This document shows positions 9,678-19,672 of a DNA stretch of 31,675 nt, piece by piece (within the stretch, counting starts at the first letter, position 1; every line of letters begins with the position of its first letter). The stretch is taken from positions 1,486,268 to 1,517,942 of the forward strand of contig CM074820.1 of assembly GCA_037447605.1 (NCBI GenBank). The letters are read 5' to 3'. The translations under genes and the position numbers were made by a program. This stretch comes from Zygnema circumcarinatum (Eukaryota > Streptophyta > Zygnematophyceae > Zygnematales > Zygnemataceae). The notes below the pieces were generated by a model. It worked only from the letters and a program-made list of their open reading frames with translations. It was not told the DNA's origin and made no database searches.

Positions 9678-11141
9678 CCACGCACACACGCACGCTCAAC
9701 CTTGCACAGATTTTTCTGTCTTGAGGGGGCAGAACTTAGGTCACAGATTAGTATGAGCATCTCCTGCTGCTCTTCAAAACCCCAGACCATAATTCTGTCG
9801 ATCTGTCCTTTTTTTTAAGAAAGAAAGTGGGCTGTGACAGCTGTCACACGACCACTTCGTGTTGTTGGACTATCTTGTATCACCGGATTCCATCGCTCCC
9901 TTTATGCCCTACCTTCTCCGCACGCTTGCACTCATAGCCAGCACATGGCCGGAAATTCTCCAAATTAACATCCCTGCAGGCAGCAACAGTAAGCCTTTCT
10001 CTGCCTCTGTTTTCAGTAACCTTTGTTTATTTATGAATTGAGATCCTATCCCTTGACGACTAATCTCTAATGAACTTAAATGTTTCAGACACTCTAAATT
10101 CTCTGACTCTATTGAACAGTAAGTATTCCTTATGTCTGAAGTGGCTTGGAAAAGCGAGGACTGATGCTTTGAAATCTTTGGGTCTGTTTTCGGGATCAGG
10201 TGAGAGTGAAATCGTGGGTGGTAGGAGGAAACGGGTCAGAGAGAGTCAAGTAGAAGAGAGCTCAAAGAGAGCTAACTGGAAGGGGGGAGTGGGAGAGGAG
10301 GGGCGAGAAGATAGTGATGGAGAAGGTAGGAGCACCCTTAAGGAAGGAAGAGATAAGATTGGCGAAATGACTGATTTCAACAGAGGGGAAGGGGTGGAGA
10401 TAGGGAGCCAACGCTGTGATTCTAGTGAATCCTTGTCGCAATCGTCAGCAGAATGGAGGGATTGTAAACTTGGGGGGAACGGAGCAGTCAATAGTGTAGA
10501 GTATGGTGGAGGGTTGGAAGGTGAAAGAATGTGTGTAGAGGGAGATGGTAGGGGAGTTAAGTCGGTGGGTAGCGAGAAGAGAGTTTTGGTGAACGGTGTG
10601 AAAACTGTCGAGTGTTTGCAAGCCCTTCGGAAATCTATTGAACGACTTCATCAGAGCGGCCAATTTCCGTACAATCCAACGGCACTTGTGAGAAGGTGAA
10701 AAGAAATTCAGCCATTCTATTCCATTCCATCCCTTCATATTTATGAATGCTCAGACCGGGTTGCTAACTGGGCTGCTAAAATCTAGTCTTGCTTTTCCAC
10801 CAGAATGCACTTAGTAATGTTTCAGTTTAAAAAAAAAGCCTAAAAGTTGCGTGAATGTGAGAGGCCTGAAAGTGATTCCAAATTAACCATGTCTGGTGAA
10901 TCCCTGAGTATTATTAATCTTGAACACTCAGAAACAGGTTTGTTTGTTTCCCGTTGACATGAAGCCTACTCTTAGCTCTGCTGCTTACCCTTGTTCTGAC
11001 TGCATGTACAGACTCGTGGCTGTGGAGAGGCTTTGGATGGGAGAGGAGGGAGCGGAAGGATGCCCAACAACGCTTTCAAGCAGACAATGCTCTGACACAG
11101 CTGAACCTGCAGCTGGATACTCTTCTAGTTCTTTGTCATAG
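6720..11141 (+). CDS. LINES-family protein (plant homologue of Drosophila Lines)
   Basis: Helical protein of the LINES family. In flies Lines modulates Wingless/Hedgehog outputs; the plant role is unknown. Exons: 6720-6740, 7055-7141, 7323-8105, 8308-8535, 8640-8930, 9190-9254, 9499-9610, 9841-9988, 10089-10695, 11012-11141, about 823 residues, all junctions in phase. If intron 9 is retained the frame stops at 10699 (781 residues). Family marks: EQ|DDVML across exons 5/6, LFHAFLSL|LSHDHFVLLDYLV across exons 7/8 followed by YLLRTLALI, and near the C-terminus KSIERLHQSGQFPYNP, as recalled for LINES N- and C-terminal domains. Intron 2 (7142-7322) seems to use a GC donor (CTG|GCAAGT). The seven-residue first exon is the weakest part and more N-terminal exons may exist. 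Residues about 585-750 are a low-complexity Gly/Glu/Arg insertion. A strong GTAAGT at 7812 inside exon 3 could mark alternative splicing. Confidence 0.72.
9645..9678. repeat. (CT)n microsatellite in LINES intron 7
   Basis: Perfect CT dinucleotides inside the intron 9611-9840. Pyrimidine-rich on the coding strand. Confidence 0.85.
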
Positions 11142-11738
11142 ACTTTATAGGAAGATCGAACGCCCACCGTTAGTTGATTATATCCTTTAGTTTTCTATTA
11201 CCCTCTTCTCCCTTTCTTTTATTACCATTGTCTGTGTGAGAGCGTGAAGCATGGCTGAGTGCGTACTTGCTGGGCGGTGCTACTGTACGAGATCCCAAAC
11301 AACATGAATGAGGAGGAAAGAAACACATCCCATGATGAAAATCAAAAAGTGGAGTTCAAGTCGGATGGGTCCACCCCATTTCGAGTCTCTTGTTGGAAAA
11401 CCACGATTGCTATTCCGACCAACCAGCTCCATTGTTGCCCAACTTGTTGGCTAACCAATCGGCTAACTCGATGGCTGACTAACAGGTGGTCAAAGGAGTG
11501 GCCCATTCTTTGAAAGAGAGGGGGTCAGAGGGGGCAGTGAAGGGCCAAATAAACATCTGGAAACGTTTTTTTTTTTTTTTTTTTTCCCTGGAAACGGACC
11601 AACAGTACCGAGCTGCATTTGCGAAGTACCGATTACGGGGCCGAGAACTGACTTCGCGGGACAGAAAGCGCCGACTCAATTTTTTTTTTTTTGGTGCCGC
11701 GGCCACACGAGTTTGGCCATCGGGCCGTCGATGGCCGC

Positions 11739-11755
11739 CACGTGACAGACACGTG
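11739..11755. promoter_or_regulatory. Paired G-boxes (CACGTG) 11 bp apart
   Basis: Two perfect CACGTG palindromes whose starts are 11 bp apart, about one helical turn, in the region upstream of the 3D-domain gene. CACGTG is the known core of plant bZIP and bHLH sites. Use here is inferred from sequence only. Confidence 0.5.
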
Positions 11756-11841
11756 TGACAAACGGCCCAGATGCGCTTGCAAACGCAGGGGACTGCCCTG
11801 CTCACCGACCATGGCAGCCTGCGACTTCTCCCCTTCTCAGG

Positions 11842-12093
11842 AAATGAGGGAGGGAGAGAGGGTGTGGGAGAGAGAGGGAGGGAGGGAGGGTGTGGGAGTG
11901 GGAGGGGTGAGAGCGGAAGAGAGGGAGAGGGGAGGGAGGACGAGGAGGAGAAGGAGGAGGAGGCGAGAGAGACCGTCAGCTAAAGATCAAGAGAGCAGCG
12001 AGGGAGGGAGACGAGAGTGAGGAAAGGGCAGACAAAGAGAGAAAGTGTGTGAGAGAGAGAGAGAGAGTGTGGGAGAAAGAGAGAGGTGAGAGC
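11842..12093. repeat. GA-rich polypurine leader tract
   Basis: GGGAGAGAGGG and GAGGAGGAG units, ending in GAGAGAGA with GTGTG interruptions. It lies 170-420 bp upstream of the 3D-gene start on its coding strand. Confidence 0.8.
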
Positions 12094-12261
12094 AAGTTTT
12101 TTATTTCGTCTCCCGTACTTCTTCAGCGTTCCTTCATCCTCCTCTGGCTTTGTGAGGGTGCTCTCAGTGCAGGCATTAGAGCAGGTGACAGTGTAGGACT
12201 GCAGACTCTATAGGGTAACGCTGCATTTAGGGTGTTTTAGAACTGCTTGAAACAAGGTATC

Positions 12262-14571
12262 ATGTTCGGTCAGGAGCTCGCCCGCCCTCGCAAAATGGAG
12301 ATCCTCTGCACCTCCTACTGCGGGTACATTGCACGGCTTGCATTCTAAACTGGGACTAAATGATAGTTATATGAAAGCTCAGCTCTTTCAGTTCGATAGG
12401 GAAAGGAAAGGGCGCAAAAGAAGTCGTGTAGAATCGCATGCCTTCACTAAGAACTTGCTCTCTATTGCTGCACCGCCCTACCTCCCTCCCTTTCTTAGCC
12501 TTTCTCTCCGCCCCCCTCTTTCCCTTACTTTTCCCAGTCCATGCGCCCTCCCCGGGACCCTCCCCAATACTGACGTCCATATGCTCTCTTCTGCGCAATC
12601 CTTCTCACCTTTTTCCTCTCTCCCTTGCCATCTCACGCTCCTCCCCTTTCTCTCTCCTCCTGCCCCCTCCCTCATTCTCTTCCCAAACCTTTCCATACCA
12701 TTCTACCACAATGAAGCATGATACACATACAGGTCTCTCTCTCTCTCTCTCTCTACTTTGTTTTAATTACAGATGTGGCCACTGCTGCGGCTGGGAGTGG
12801 GGTGTCACTCTCCCTGGAGGGAATTACCTCGCTCTGGGCGACACAGGCTCCCCTGCAGGCACTCTGAAGCCTTTGGAACTTCACCAGCCCCTTAGCGTCA
12901 CTTTGCAGCGATTGCAGAGCTTTGATCTCGCGGCTTTATGTCTCAAAAATGTGAAAGTTAAGAAACGGAAAACTCGTGAGGACCTCCGGCCAGGCCTCAT
13001 TTCTCGGTGATCCTCCTCTCCATACCTTAGCGGTGCTGTTTCCTTAGGTTTTATGAAAGCTTTTGTAGTTTACTTAGGTACTTCTGTGTACTTCTGTGTC
13101 TGCTTAAAGGCCCTTAAAACGCCTACATGGGCTCCTTGACGGTTTTTGAAGCCTACGATGATGTGGGAGTCAATTATGTGGGCTCTGTGTGACACGCATT
13201 TCAGAATGCCATTTGTCGAGTTCGACATTATTAATGATTTTAAATTTTCGCAATTCTCAACGCTTAATGTTGTTTCTTAAGTTCTGTCGGTGAGTGTGCA
13301 GCTACTGGACAAGCACAGACCTAAAAGGGCTGCCATATACAGGCGTTACATCAACAGGGGCGATTCCCAAGCAGGTGAGAAGCCTAATAGTCTTGAAATA
13401 CTACAAATACAAAATCATTTACTCTAAACCTTAACCTTTAGCATCTTGTGATCCACTACGATTGCATCCTCATGTCATGTCTCTCTTCTTGTCAGGCTCG
13501 CGTACCCATTTTCTCAACTTCACAGCTTGTTGATAAGGCTTACAAACTTCCAGTTCGAGTTTTGCTGCCTTGGACAACGCTTCCGGAGTTAGGCACCATA
13601 GCAGCAGACACACGATTCTTTTCCTTCGGAACAAGAATTCTCGTTCCGGGATATGGCTGGGGAATTGTGAGTTTTGATCCCGTTATGGCCCCATAGTCCA
13701 TTTCCTTCAGCTCTACATGTGATCTAAGCATGCTTTGCTTCAAATGTGACGTCATTGTTGCTGTGTGAGTGTGCGGAGGGAGAAAGTAGGAAGGGGGGTA
13801 GAGGGAGGGGGAGGGAGAGGACAAGTGCACCTTGCGTGAACAAATGAAGGGATAGTGCGGAGAGAGTGAGAGAGCTAATGGATTCTACGTCTAAAACGGG
13901 ACTGTGTGCGTGAGAGAGGGAGAGAGCAAGGGAGGAGGGATAGGCAAATAGAGAGAGAGAGAGAGAGCTACCTATCCTGTGTCAATTTACGAGGAGTTGG
14001 GTCCGACTGCATGCGTGAGCAGGTTCAGGATCATGGCTCAGCAATTAAGGGCCGCCTTCATATTGATTTGTTTCATCGCTCCCACGATGACGCCCTCGAG
14101 TGGGGCCGGAAGGAGCTTCAGGTATAGCAAAAGCTAATTGCTCAAAACTCAAAACCACAGATGGTGAAAGTTTCCGTCTCCAGACTTGCTTCGCTAGGAC
14201 TAAATTAAAAGTACCGAACGGCAGTAGTCTTGAACAATAGAAATGGGTTGGTCGCTTTCGATGAAGATTTGTCTTCGTGCTTCTAGACGCTGACAAGGGA
14301 GGCAGAGAAATGTCGCGATTCTCTTCTCTCTCTCTTTCTTTCTCACTCTCTCTCCCCCCAGCTTTATGTCTATTCTAGCTTTCCGACCAAAAGTGAGAGG
14401 AGGATTGCAGGTTCTGGTTGTGCCACCTGGCAAGCATGTAATGGACGCGTACAACCTCCCTCAGAAAGCGCGGCCATTTGCCATCGCTCTGCACAACATT
14501 TGGAGCCTCTTTTTTGGTGTGCACCATTGAGTCTTGAAACCGAAAATGGGGGAAGAGAGATCGGGGAGTGA
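12262..14571 (+). CDS. 3D-domain protein (MltA/YuiC-like double-psi beta-barrel)
   Basis: Exons 12262-12323, 12773-13006, 13302-13374, 13496-13666, 14023-14121 and 14362-14571 join in phase to 849 nt (282 residues). The product has the features I know from the 3D domain, named for three conserved Asp, of bacterial MltA/YuiC-type lytic transglycosylases: opening SYCGCGHCCGWEWG (about 18-31), GVTSTGAIPK (about 113-122), ELGTIAADT with Asp161, FGTRILVPGYGWGI, VQDHGSAIKG with Asp183, and HIDLFHRSHDDALEWG with Asp195. All three Asp are present. Compared with short bacterial 3D domains, about 80 residues separate CCG from GVTSTG; this part is not recognised. An earlier ATG is blocked by a stop, but the second ATG at 12295 is also possible. 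No signal or transit peptide is obvious, so an upstream exon may be missing. The last exon (LYVYSS then unrelated sequence) is the least certain. Peptidoglycan as substrate is inference. Confidence 0.72.
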
Positions 14572-15692
14572 GGAGGTAGAGGGACGAGAGATGGGGAGAG
14601 AAAGAGAGGGTGGGGGAAGGTAAGGGACGAGGGAGCCCCTTTTGAGAGGGGTCTTGCTACAGACACCTCCGCGCCTCCTCCTTTGAAACGTAGAGGGTTT
14701 GTACATGTGCAGATTTTTGGAAAAACTAGGATTGGGGGTATGAGTTAAGGGCCGCTTCCTAAACAGAGGCGTGGGTACTATATGCGGCCAAAGCTCAAGT
14801 AGGACTTGCTATGTATTTATTCATTTTTGCGATTTATTTCATTCATAGACTGCATTAGGGTGCTCCACGTCGGGCTAGTTTAATAGTTTTATATGCAGCA
14901 GTTTTAAATTAGGCAGTATGACAGGGGCTTCATGTAGCACAGTGCAATCAACAGTGTCTGGATTATGAAGGTTGATCCACATCCAAGTGCTTCCAACCAC
15001 TGGTCTCTAAGTAGGGACGAACCGTGTTCTGTCAAAGGGGTTTGCACAGACGGAGACGAATCTGGAAGTTCCAAACACAAAGGAGAATGGAACATGAATG
15101 GAGGCCATCGCCAGTTCTCATAGACAGACCCATTGAGTCAGAGGGACTTTAGGGCTCAAAGCTGATCTTGCCTGGTTTTCACGGTTCAACGTTTTCAAAA
15201 GGTCCTTTCCATGGACCTGTGGTAAAACAAAACAAAGCAAAACAAACAAAACCACCATGTTTGTGATGCTAGCTTTGTCCCAATCTTGTTGGTTTCTAAA
15301 AACTGAGTTATATTGGAAGTACCTTATACCATTTATAAGTATTTGAGTCCCGTGGATAGACCCCTGTGACCAGTTCACATTTGCTCTCTGTGTTCCCTTT
15401 GTTCACGTCCCATTGTTCCATCACAATCAGGACAGCGCCATCACTTTAAGTGCGCAGTCGCAGTTCGTTCCTTTGCGGCGAGTCGTGAACACGAGCCACC
15501 TTCACTCCACGTGCTGAATTCTATCCACATTTCCTATTGGGCTTTCTAGTAGTTAGCATTTGACGATTGGAACGCGCAACGATTAGTAATCATAGCTCTT
15601 TCAATTTGACCAAACCCTGAAACCCCTTCAACTAATTCATTGTACTTGGTAATTTTAAAGGGTCATCATTACATTACCAAATTCCTTGAAAT
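14572..15692. other. Intergenic spacer
   Basis: Begins with GA-rich sequence (to about 14625) that may be the 3' flank of the 3D gene, followed by unique AT-rich DNA. Contains an A-rich stretch with CAAAACAAA units at 15222-15253. No gene, RNA or mobile element recognised. Confidence 0.35.
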
Positions 15693-16664
15693 TAGTAAAG
15701 GGTAGTGATATTTCCACCCCTTTTTTGGATCCAAACACCCCTTCCCGGCCGGGCAGATTTCAAAAGGGATTAAAAACGGAAAATGCTTTTTTCACAACTT
15801 TTTGGAATCGATACCCACCTTCTTCCGTCGGCTGATTTTATTTTTGCTAATCAAGGAAAATGATACCCCGTCACTGCATTTAGAATACTGTATCCCGCCC
15901 ACCTGAATTTCTTTTCACGCGTGCGGTCAATCGCAGCCGTCGATTCCCTCGCAGATCGCAACACGGCAGATCACTATTTGATCTGCAGCCGGGCTCGGTC
16001 ACAGGGAATGGCACGGGCCCACGTATCCCGGCAAAGTCGCCTCAAAAGTTTGTCCGTACAAATGTCGTACGGTCGCAACTTTGAGGAACCCAAAATTTCG
16101 TACATTCAGAGCTTGGACCAATCAAAATTTTCCACGTAAAAAATGTAAGACGTGGCAGATGTTGATTGGCTGGAAGCTAACAATGACGAGATCTCGGGCC
16201 GAGGGACGCGTGCACTCGCACGTGCGATTCGGCTTTGACGGGACTCGTGGGCGCTTTCCATTCGCTAAGATCGAGCCCGGCTGCAGATCGAACGGTGACC
16301 TGCAGTGATGCGATCTGCGAGGGAATCGACAGCTGCGATTGACACACACGTGTGAAGGACGGACACCCGCAACCGATCTCGTGGCGGACGGATCTTCCAC
16401 TTCGAGCGGATTCGGGCTGGCAGATATTTCTTTCCATCAACAAAAAAATTCAGGGAGGCGGGATACAGTATTCAAAATGAGGTGACGGGGTATCATTTTC
16501 CTTGGTTAGCAAAAATAAAATCAGCCGACGGAAGAAGGTGGGTATCGATTCCAAAAAGGTGTGAAAAAAAGCATTTTCCGTTTTTAATCCCTTTTGAAAT
16601 CTGCCCGGCCGGGAAGGGGTGTTTGGATCCAAAAAAGGGGTGGAAATATCACTACCCTTAGTAA
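15693..16664. mobile_element. 960-bp foldback / MITE-like element with long TIRs and 6-bp TSD
   Basis: Non-autonomous inverted-repeat element. The element proper is 15699-16658, flanked by TAGTAA at 15693-15698 and 16659-16664, a candidate 6-bp target-site duplication. Outer arms of about 215 bp (15699-15912 and 16446-16658) are almost identical, starting AGGGTAGTGATATTTCC on each strand and sharing TTGGATCCAAACACCCC and CCCGGCCGGG. The right arm then has about 90-100 extra bp. Inner arms (about 15926-16040 and 16225-16350) share TCGATTCCCTCGCAGATCGCA with more mismatches, and near the centre CCAATCAAAATTTTCCACGT (16119) faces ACGTGGCAGATGTTGATTGG about 12 bp away. So nearly the whole element can fold on itself. 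No transposase frame. A 6-bp TSD does not match the usual 8-11 bp of hAT or Mutator, so the superfamily is open. Confidence 0.85.
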
Positions 16665-17570
16665 AAACATTGCGAAGCAAAGCCTCAGCTTGGTGGCACC
16701 TCCGATGCGTTATACGATATATCGACGATATACCCCTTACACCGACACGAATACCATATAGTATCGTACCGTATCGTCATATGATTCCAAACCTCTTTCT
16801 ACCGTTGATTTTTGCACTAATCGCGCCGTTCCCGAAACTCCCTGCCACGTGGTCCACTCTGTGCGCGCCACATGGCACACACCGCCGCCGCGGCGCGCGC
16901 TCCCACGTCAGGCTCGTGCCCACGCCACGCCAATCGCGATCGTCCGATCTGCCGACGATCGCGCTGGCCCAATGTATACCGTCCGATGCGCCTGCCGCCG
17001 CGCTGTCCCCCCGCCAGAAAATGTCGCTCCCTGCGAGAAACCACAAGGAGGTCAAGATCCGCACGGGCAGCCCGGGAAGCGAGTATCCTCCAAAATTTAA
17101 TGACGCAGCCAATCAGGAGCTGTGGGTGACGTTTTTTTCGAATGCCGGGGTTTACGGGCAGCACCACGTGGCGGCGGCGGTGGCCTCCCGCACGGCGCGC
17201 GAGCGCGGGGCCGTCCCCGCCACTCCTTGGACCTTGGCGCCGCCCCGCACGTGCGAACCGCACGCGCGAGGGAACACTCACACGTGCGGAAGAGGGCTCG
17301 CACCAACGAACGTCGCCACTTTGTTTTCGAGGCGAGGCGTTGGAAGGGGCGGACTGATAAGGGGGAGAGGGAGAGAGAGGGAGGGAGAGAGAGAGAGAGG
17401 AAGAGAGAAAAAGAGAGAGTTGAAGAGGGAGAGAGAGTTGAAGAGAAGAAGAGAAGAAGAGGGAGAGAGAAAGGGAGAGGGTGAGGAGTGGGAAGTGGGA
17501 AGAGAGGAAGGAGACAGTGGGAGGAGGGGGAGAGCACTAGGGAGAGGGAGAGGGAGAGAAGAGAGAAAGC
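16665..17570. other. Upstream region of RIBA
   Basis: GC-rich sequence with CACGTG at 16846-16851 and 17165-17170, further CACGTGCG copies near 17250-17285, a CCAAT box at 17109-17113 and TATCG-rich AT sequence at 16708-16775. It ends in a GA tract (17360-17570) abutting the start codon. Long frames exist on both strands (for example 16619-17890 +), but they run through the TIR and the GA repeat and have no recognisable domain, so I read this as promoter and leader. Confidence 0.5.
17360..17560. repeat. GA-rich polypurine leader tract of RIBA
   Basis: GAGAGAGG and AAGAGGGAGAGA units directly upstream of the RIBA start on its coding strand. A second GA tract lies at 17757-17915 in the first intron. 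Confidence 0.85.
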
Positions 17571-19640
17571 ATGCAGGCTGTGGCAGGAGAGGCGGCGATG
17601 TACCTGGGATGGCAGGCTGCGGGAGAGCAGGTGTTGGTGCAGGCGGAGAGGCTGCGATGGAGGGAGGGCGAGGGGAGGGCGGCCATGGCTGCGCTCGGGC
17701 AGAAATCGCTGACCAGCAGGTGCGCGCCCTCCGCTCTGTTGACCTGCAGAGGGTGCCAGGAGAGGGAGAGGGGCGGAGGGAGGGAGGGAGAGAGAGAAAT
17801 GGGAGGGAAGAGAGTGAGCGAGTGAGGGAGTCAGAAAGGTGGAAGCAGGGAGGAGAGAAATTGGAACGAGGGGAGAGAGGGAGGGATTGAGGGAGGGAGA
17901 GTGAGTGGGAACCAGGTCCAGGCCTTTTTGTGTACTTGCCTTTCATACTGTTGTGGTAGATAAACAGTTAGGAAGCACGGTAGCTGTGAGAGCCTCCGTA
18001 TGTCAGTTCTGAAGGACTGATTCTGTGCAACTTTTTTGTTCAATCTTCTTTACTGTCAGTTTCGAATTTATAAGTATGTTTTCTCACCTTCAACAGTGGA
18101 ACACATGCAGGTTTGGAAACAAAAACCGCTTGTCGGTTAACTGCGGTGTGGGGAACGGAGCAGTAAATGGAAAAGTATATGGCGGAGCCAATGGAGTCGC
18201 TAGCCCGAGCATATACGCTGTTCCTAGAGGAGTGCTGTACAGCGAGCCACAAAAGAGCGGTGGAGATTTGAAGAAGAAGAATCTTGACAGGTAGTCAAAG
18301 AGCAAAGCCAAAACTGTTGACCAGTGTTGTTTTGAGATAAACGCGAACTTCTGGTCCTAAAGATGCATTAGCTTTCAAAGTATCGTGTTAAAACCGATCA
18401 ACTAATTCTCTGGTTAGAGTAGTGACTTGACTAACCAATCGAACCTGCACCTGCGTTGCGTGTTCAGCGAATCGATTGTGGAGACAGCGGCGGTGGTCGT
18501 AGAAGCTGCGAAGGTTTTGACTAAGGTGGAAACTAAAGCAGAGGAAAAGGTGGGAGCTTCAGAGGGGTCTTTGAAGGGGTTCAGCGACATCGAGGAGGCG
18601 TTAGAAGCTGTACAACAGGGCAAGGTAGGGGTTCTTATTTTTCTCCTTCCCACCAAAATGTCAGCAAAATAGGAAACATCATAGCGACGTTGTTCTCTTT
18701 ATCCTGACGCCCATTTCTACAGAAGTCATGTTCTGCTTTTGCTGCTGAATCCTTAGTTAGCTTCTGCTGAATATATTCCTGCTCATCACTTGCAGATCCT
18801 GCTTCTTGTCAACGAAAAAGAGTCAGGCAATGTCGGAAATTTCTTCACGGCGGGCTCTTTGGCTTCCGAGCAAAATATTGCCTTCATGGTCAACTATGGG
18901 AGCGGAATTATCTTCTCTCCCGCATCTTCAACAGTGTTGGACCGCCTTGACCTGCCTCTCATGGTGGAGGAAGATCTGGACAGCAGAGTCCCTCCACTCC
19001 CATTCACAATCACTGTGGTGAGAATTATAAGATACCCCATTCAATTGTCGGCAGTATTCTAGAAATTAGGCACTACAGTTTTCTTAAGAATGTCGGAATG
19101 ACCTATCTGTGTTGTGTTGTGTGGATAGGATTTGAAGGAAGGTACATCCACAGGCATCAGCGCTGCAGACCGAGCCCTAACTATTCGCCAGATGGCGGCT
19201 TCTGATTCGAAGCCGGAAGATTTCCGGAAGCCGGGCCACGTCATCCCCTTAAGAAGCACAAAAGGTGAGGATTGGGGGAAAAGGGGTTCTAATTCGTCCT
19301 CAAAAATCTATGCATCGATCTATCTTCGATTGACTAACGTGCTTCAAACCTTGAAATGCACTAGAATTTGAAGTATACTCTTCGATGATCTCTCCATGAA
19401 TGACTCATTCTTTTGGTGTTACTTTTGTCCTATGCAGGAGGGGTCCTCCAAGTGGCCGGCCACGCGGAAGCAGCAGTAGACCTTGCTGAGCTGGCAGGCC
19501 TACCACCTGTGGGTGTTCTATGTGCTGTGACAAACAGTGACGGCAGCATGGCCCGACTGCCTGACATGCAGCTCATGGCCCGCCAGCATGGCCTCTGCCT
19601 TGTCTCCATTCCCGACCTTATAAAGTGAGTCCCTCTCCCC

Positions 19641-19672
<32 letters not shown>

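Larger units (their letters stand above)
11142..12261. other. Intergenic region upstream of the 3D-domain gene
   Basis: Contains two T runs (T20 at 11566-11585 and T12 near 11682-11693), a short repeat of GGCTAAC-type units at 11449-11485, a pair of CACGTG G-boxes at 11739-11744 and 11750-11755, and a GA tract at 11842-12093 that probably belongs to the promoter or leader of the plus-strand gene starting at 12262. The frames here are low-complexity and none is supported as a gene. Confidence 0.5.

Noticed and set aside
11566..11700. Possible reverse-oriented SINE or processed insert marked by T20
   Set aside because: No A/B box, no target duplication and no body similarity that I can see; two T runs alone are not enough.
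16450..16680. Minus-strand frame of 76 codons (MLRNVFTKG...)
   Set aside because: Lies almost wholly in the right arm of the foldback element; not a transposase.
16619..17890. Plus-strand frame of 423 codons
   Set aside because: Runs through the TIR, GC-rich promoter and GA leader of RIBA in a frame different from RIBA; composition follows the repeats and no family is recognised.
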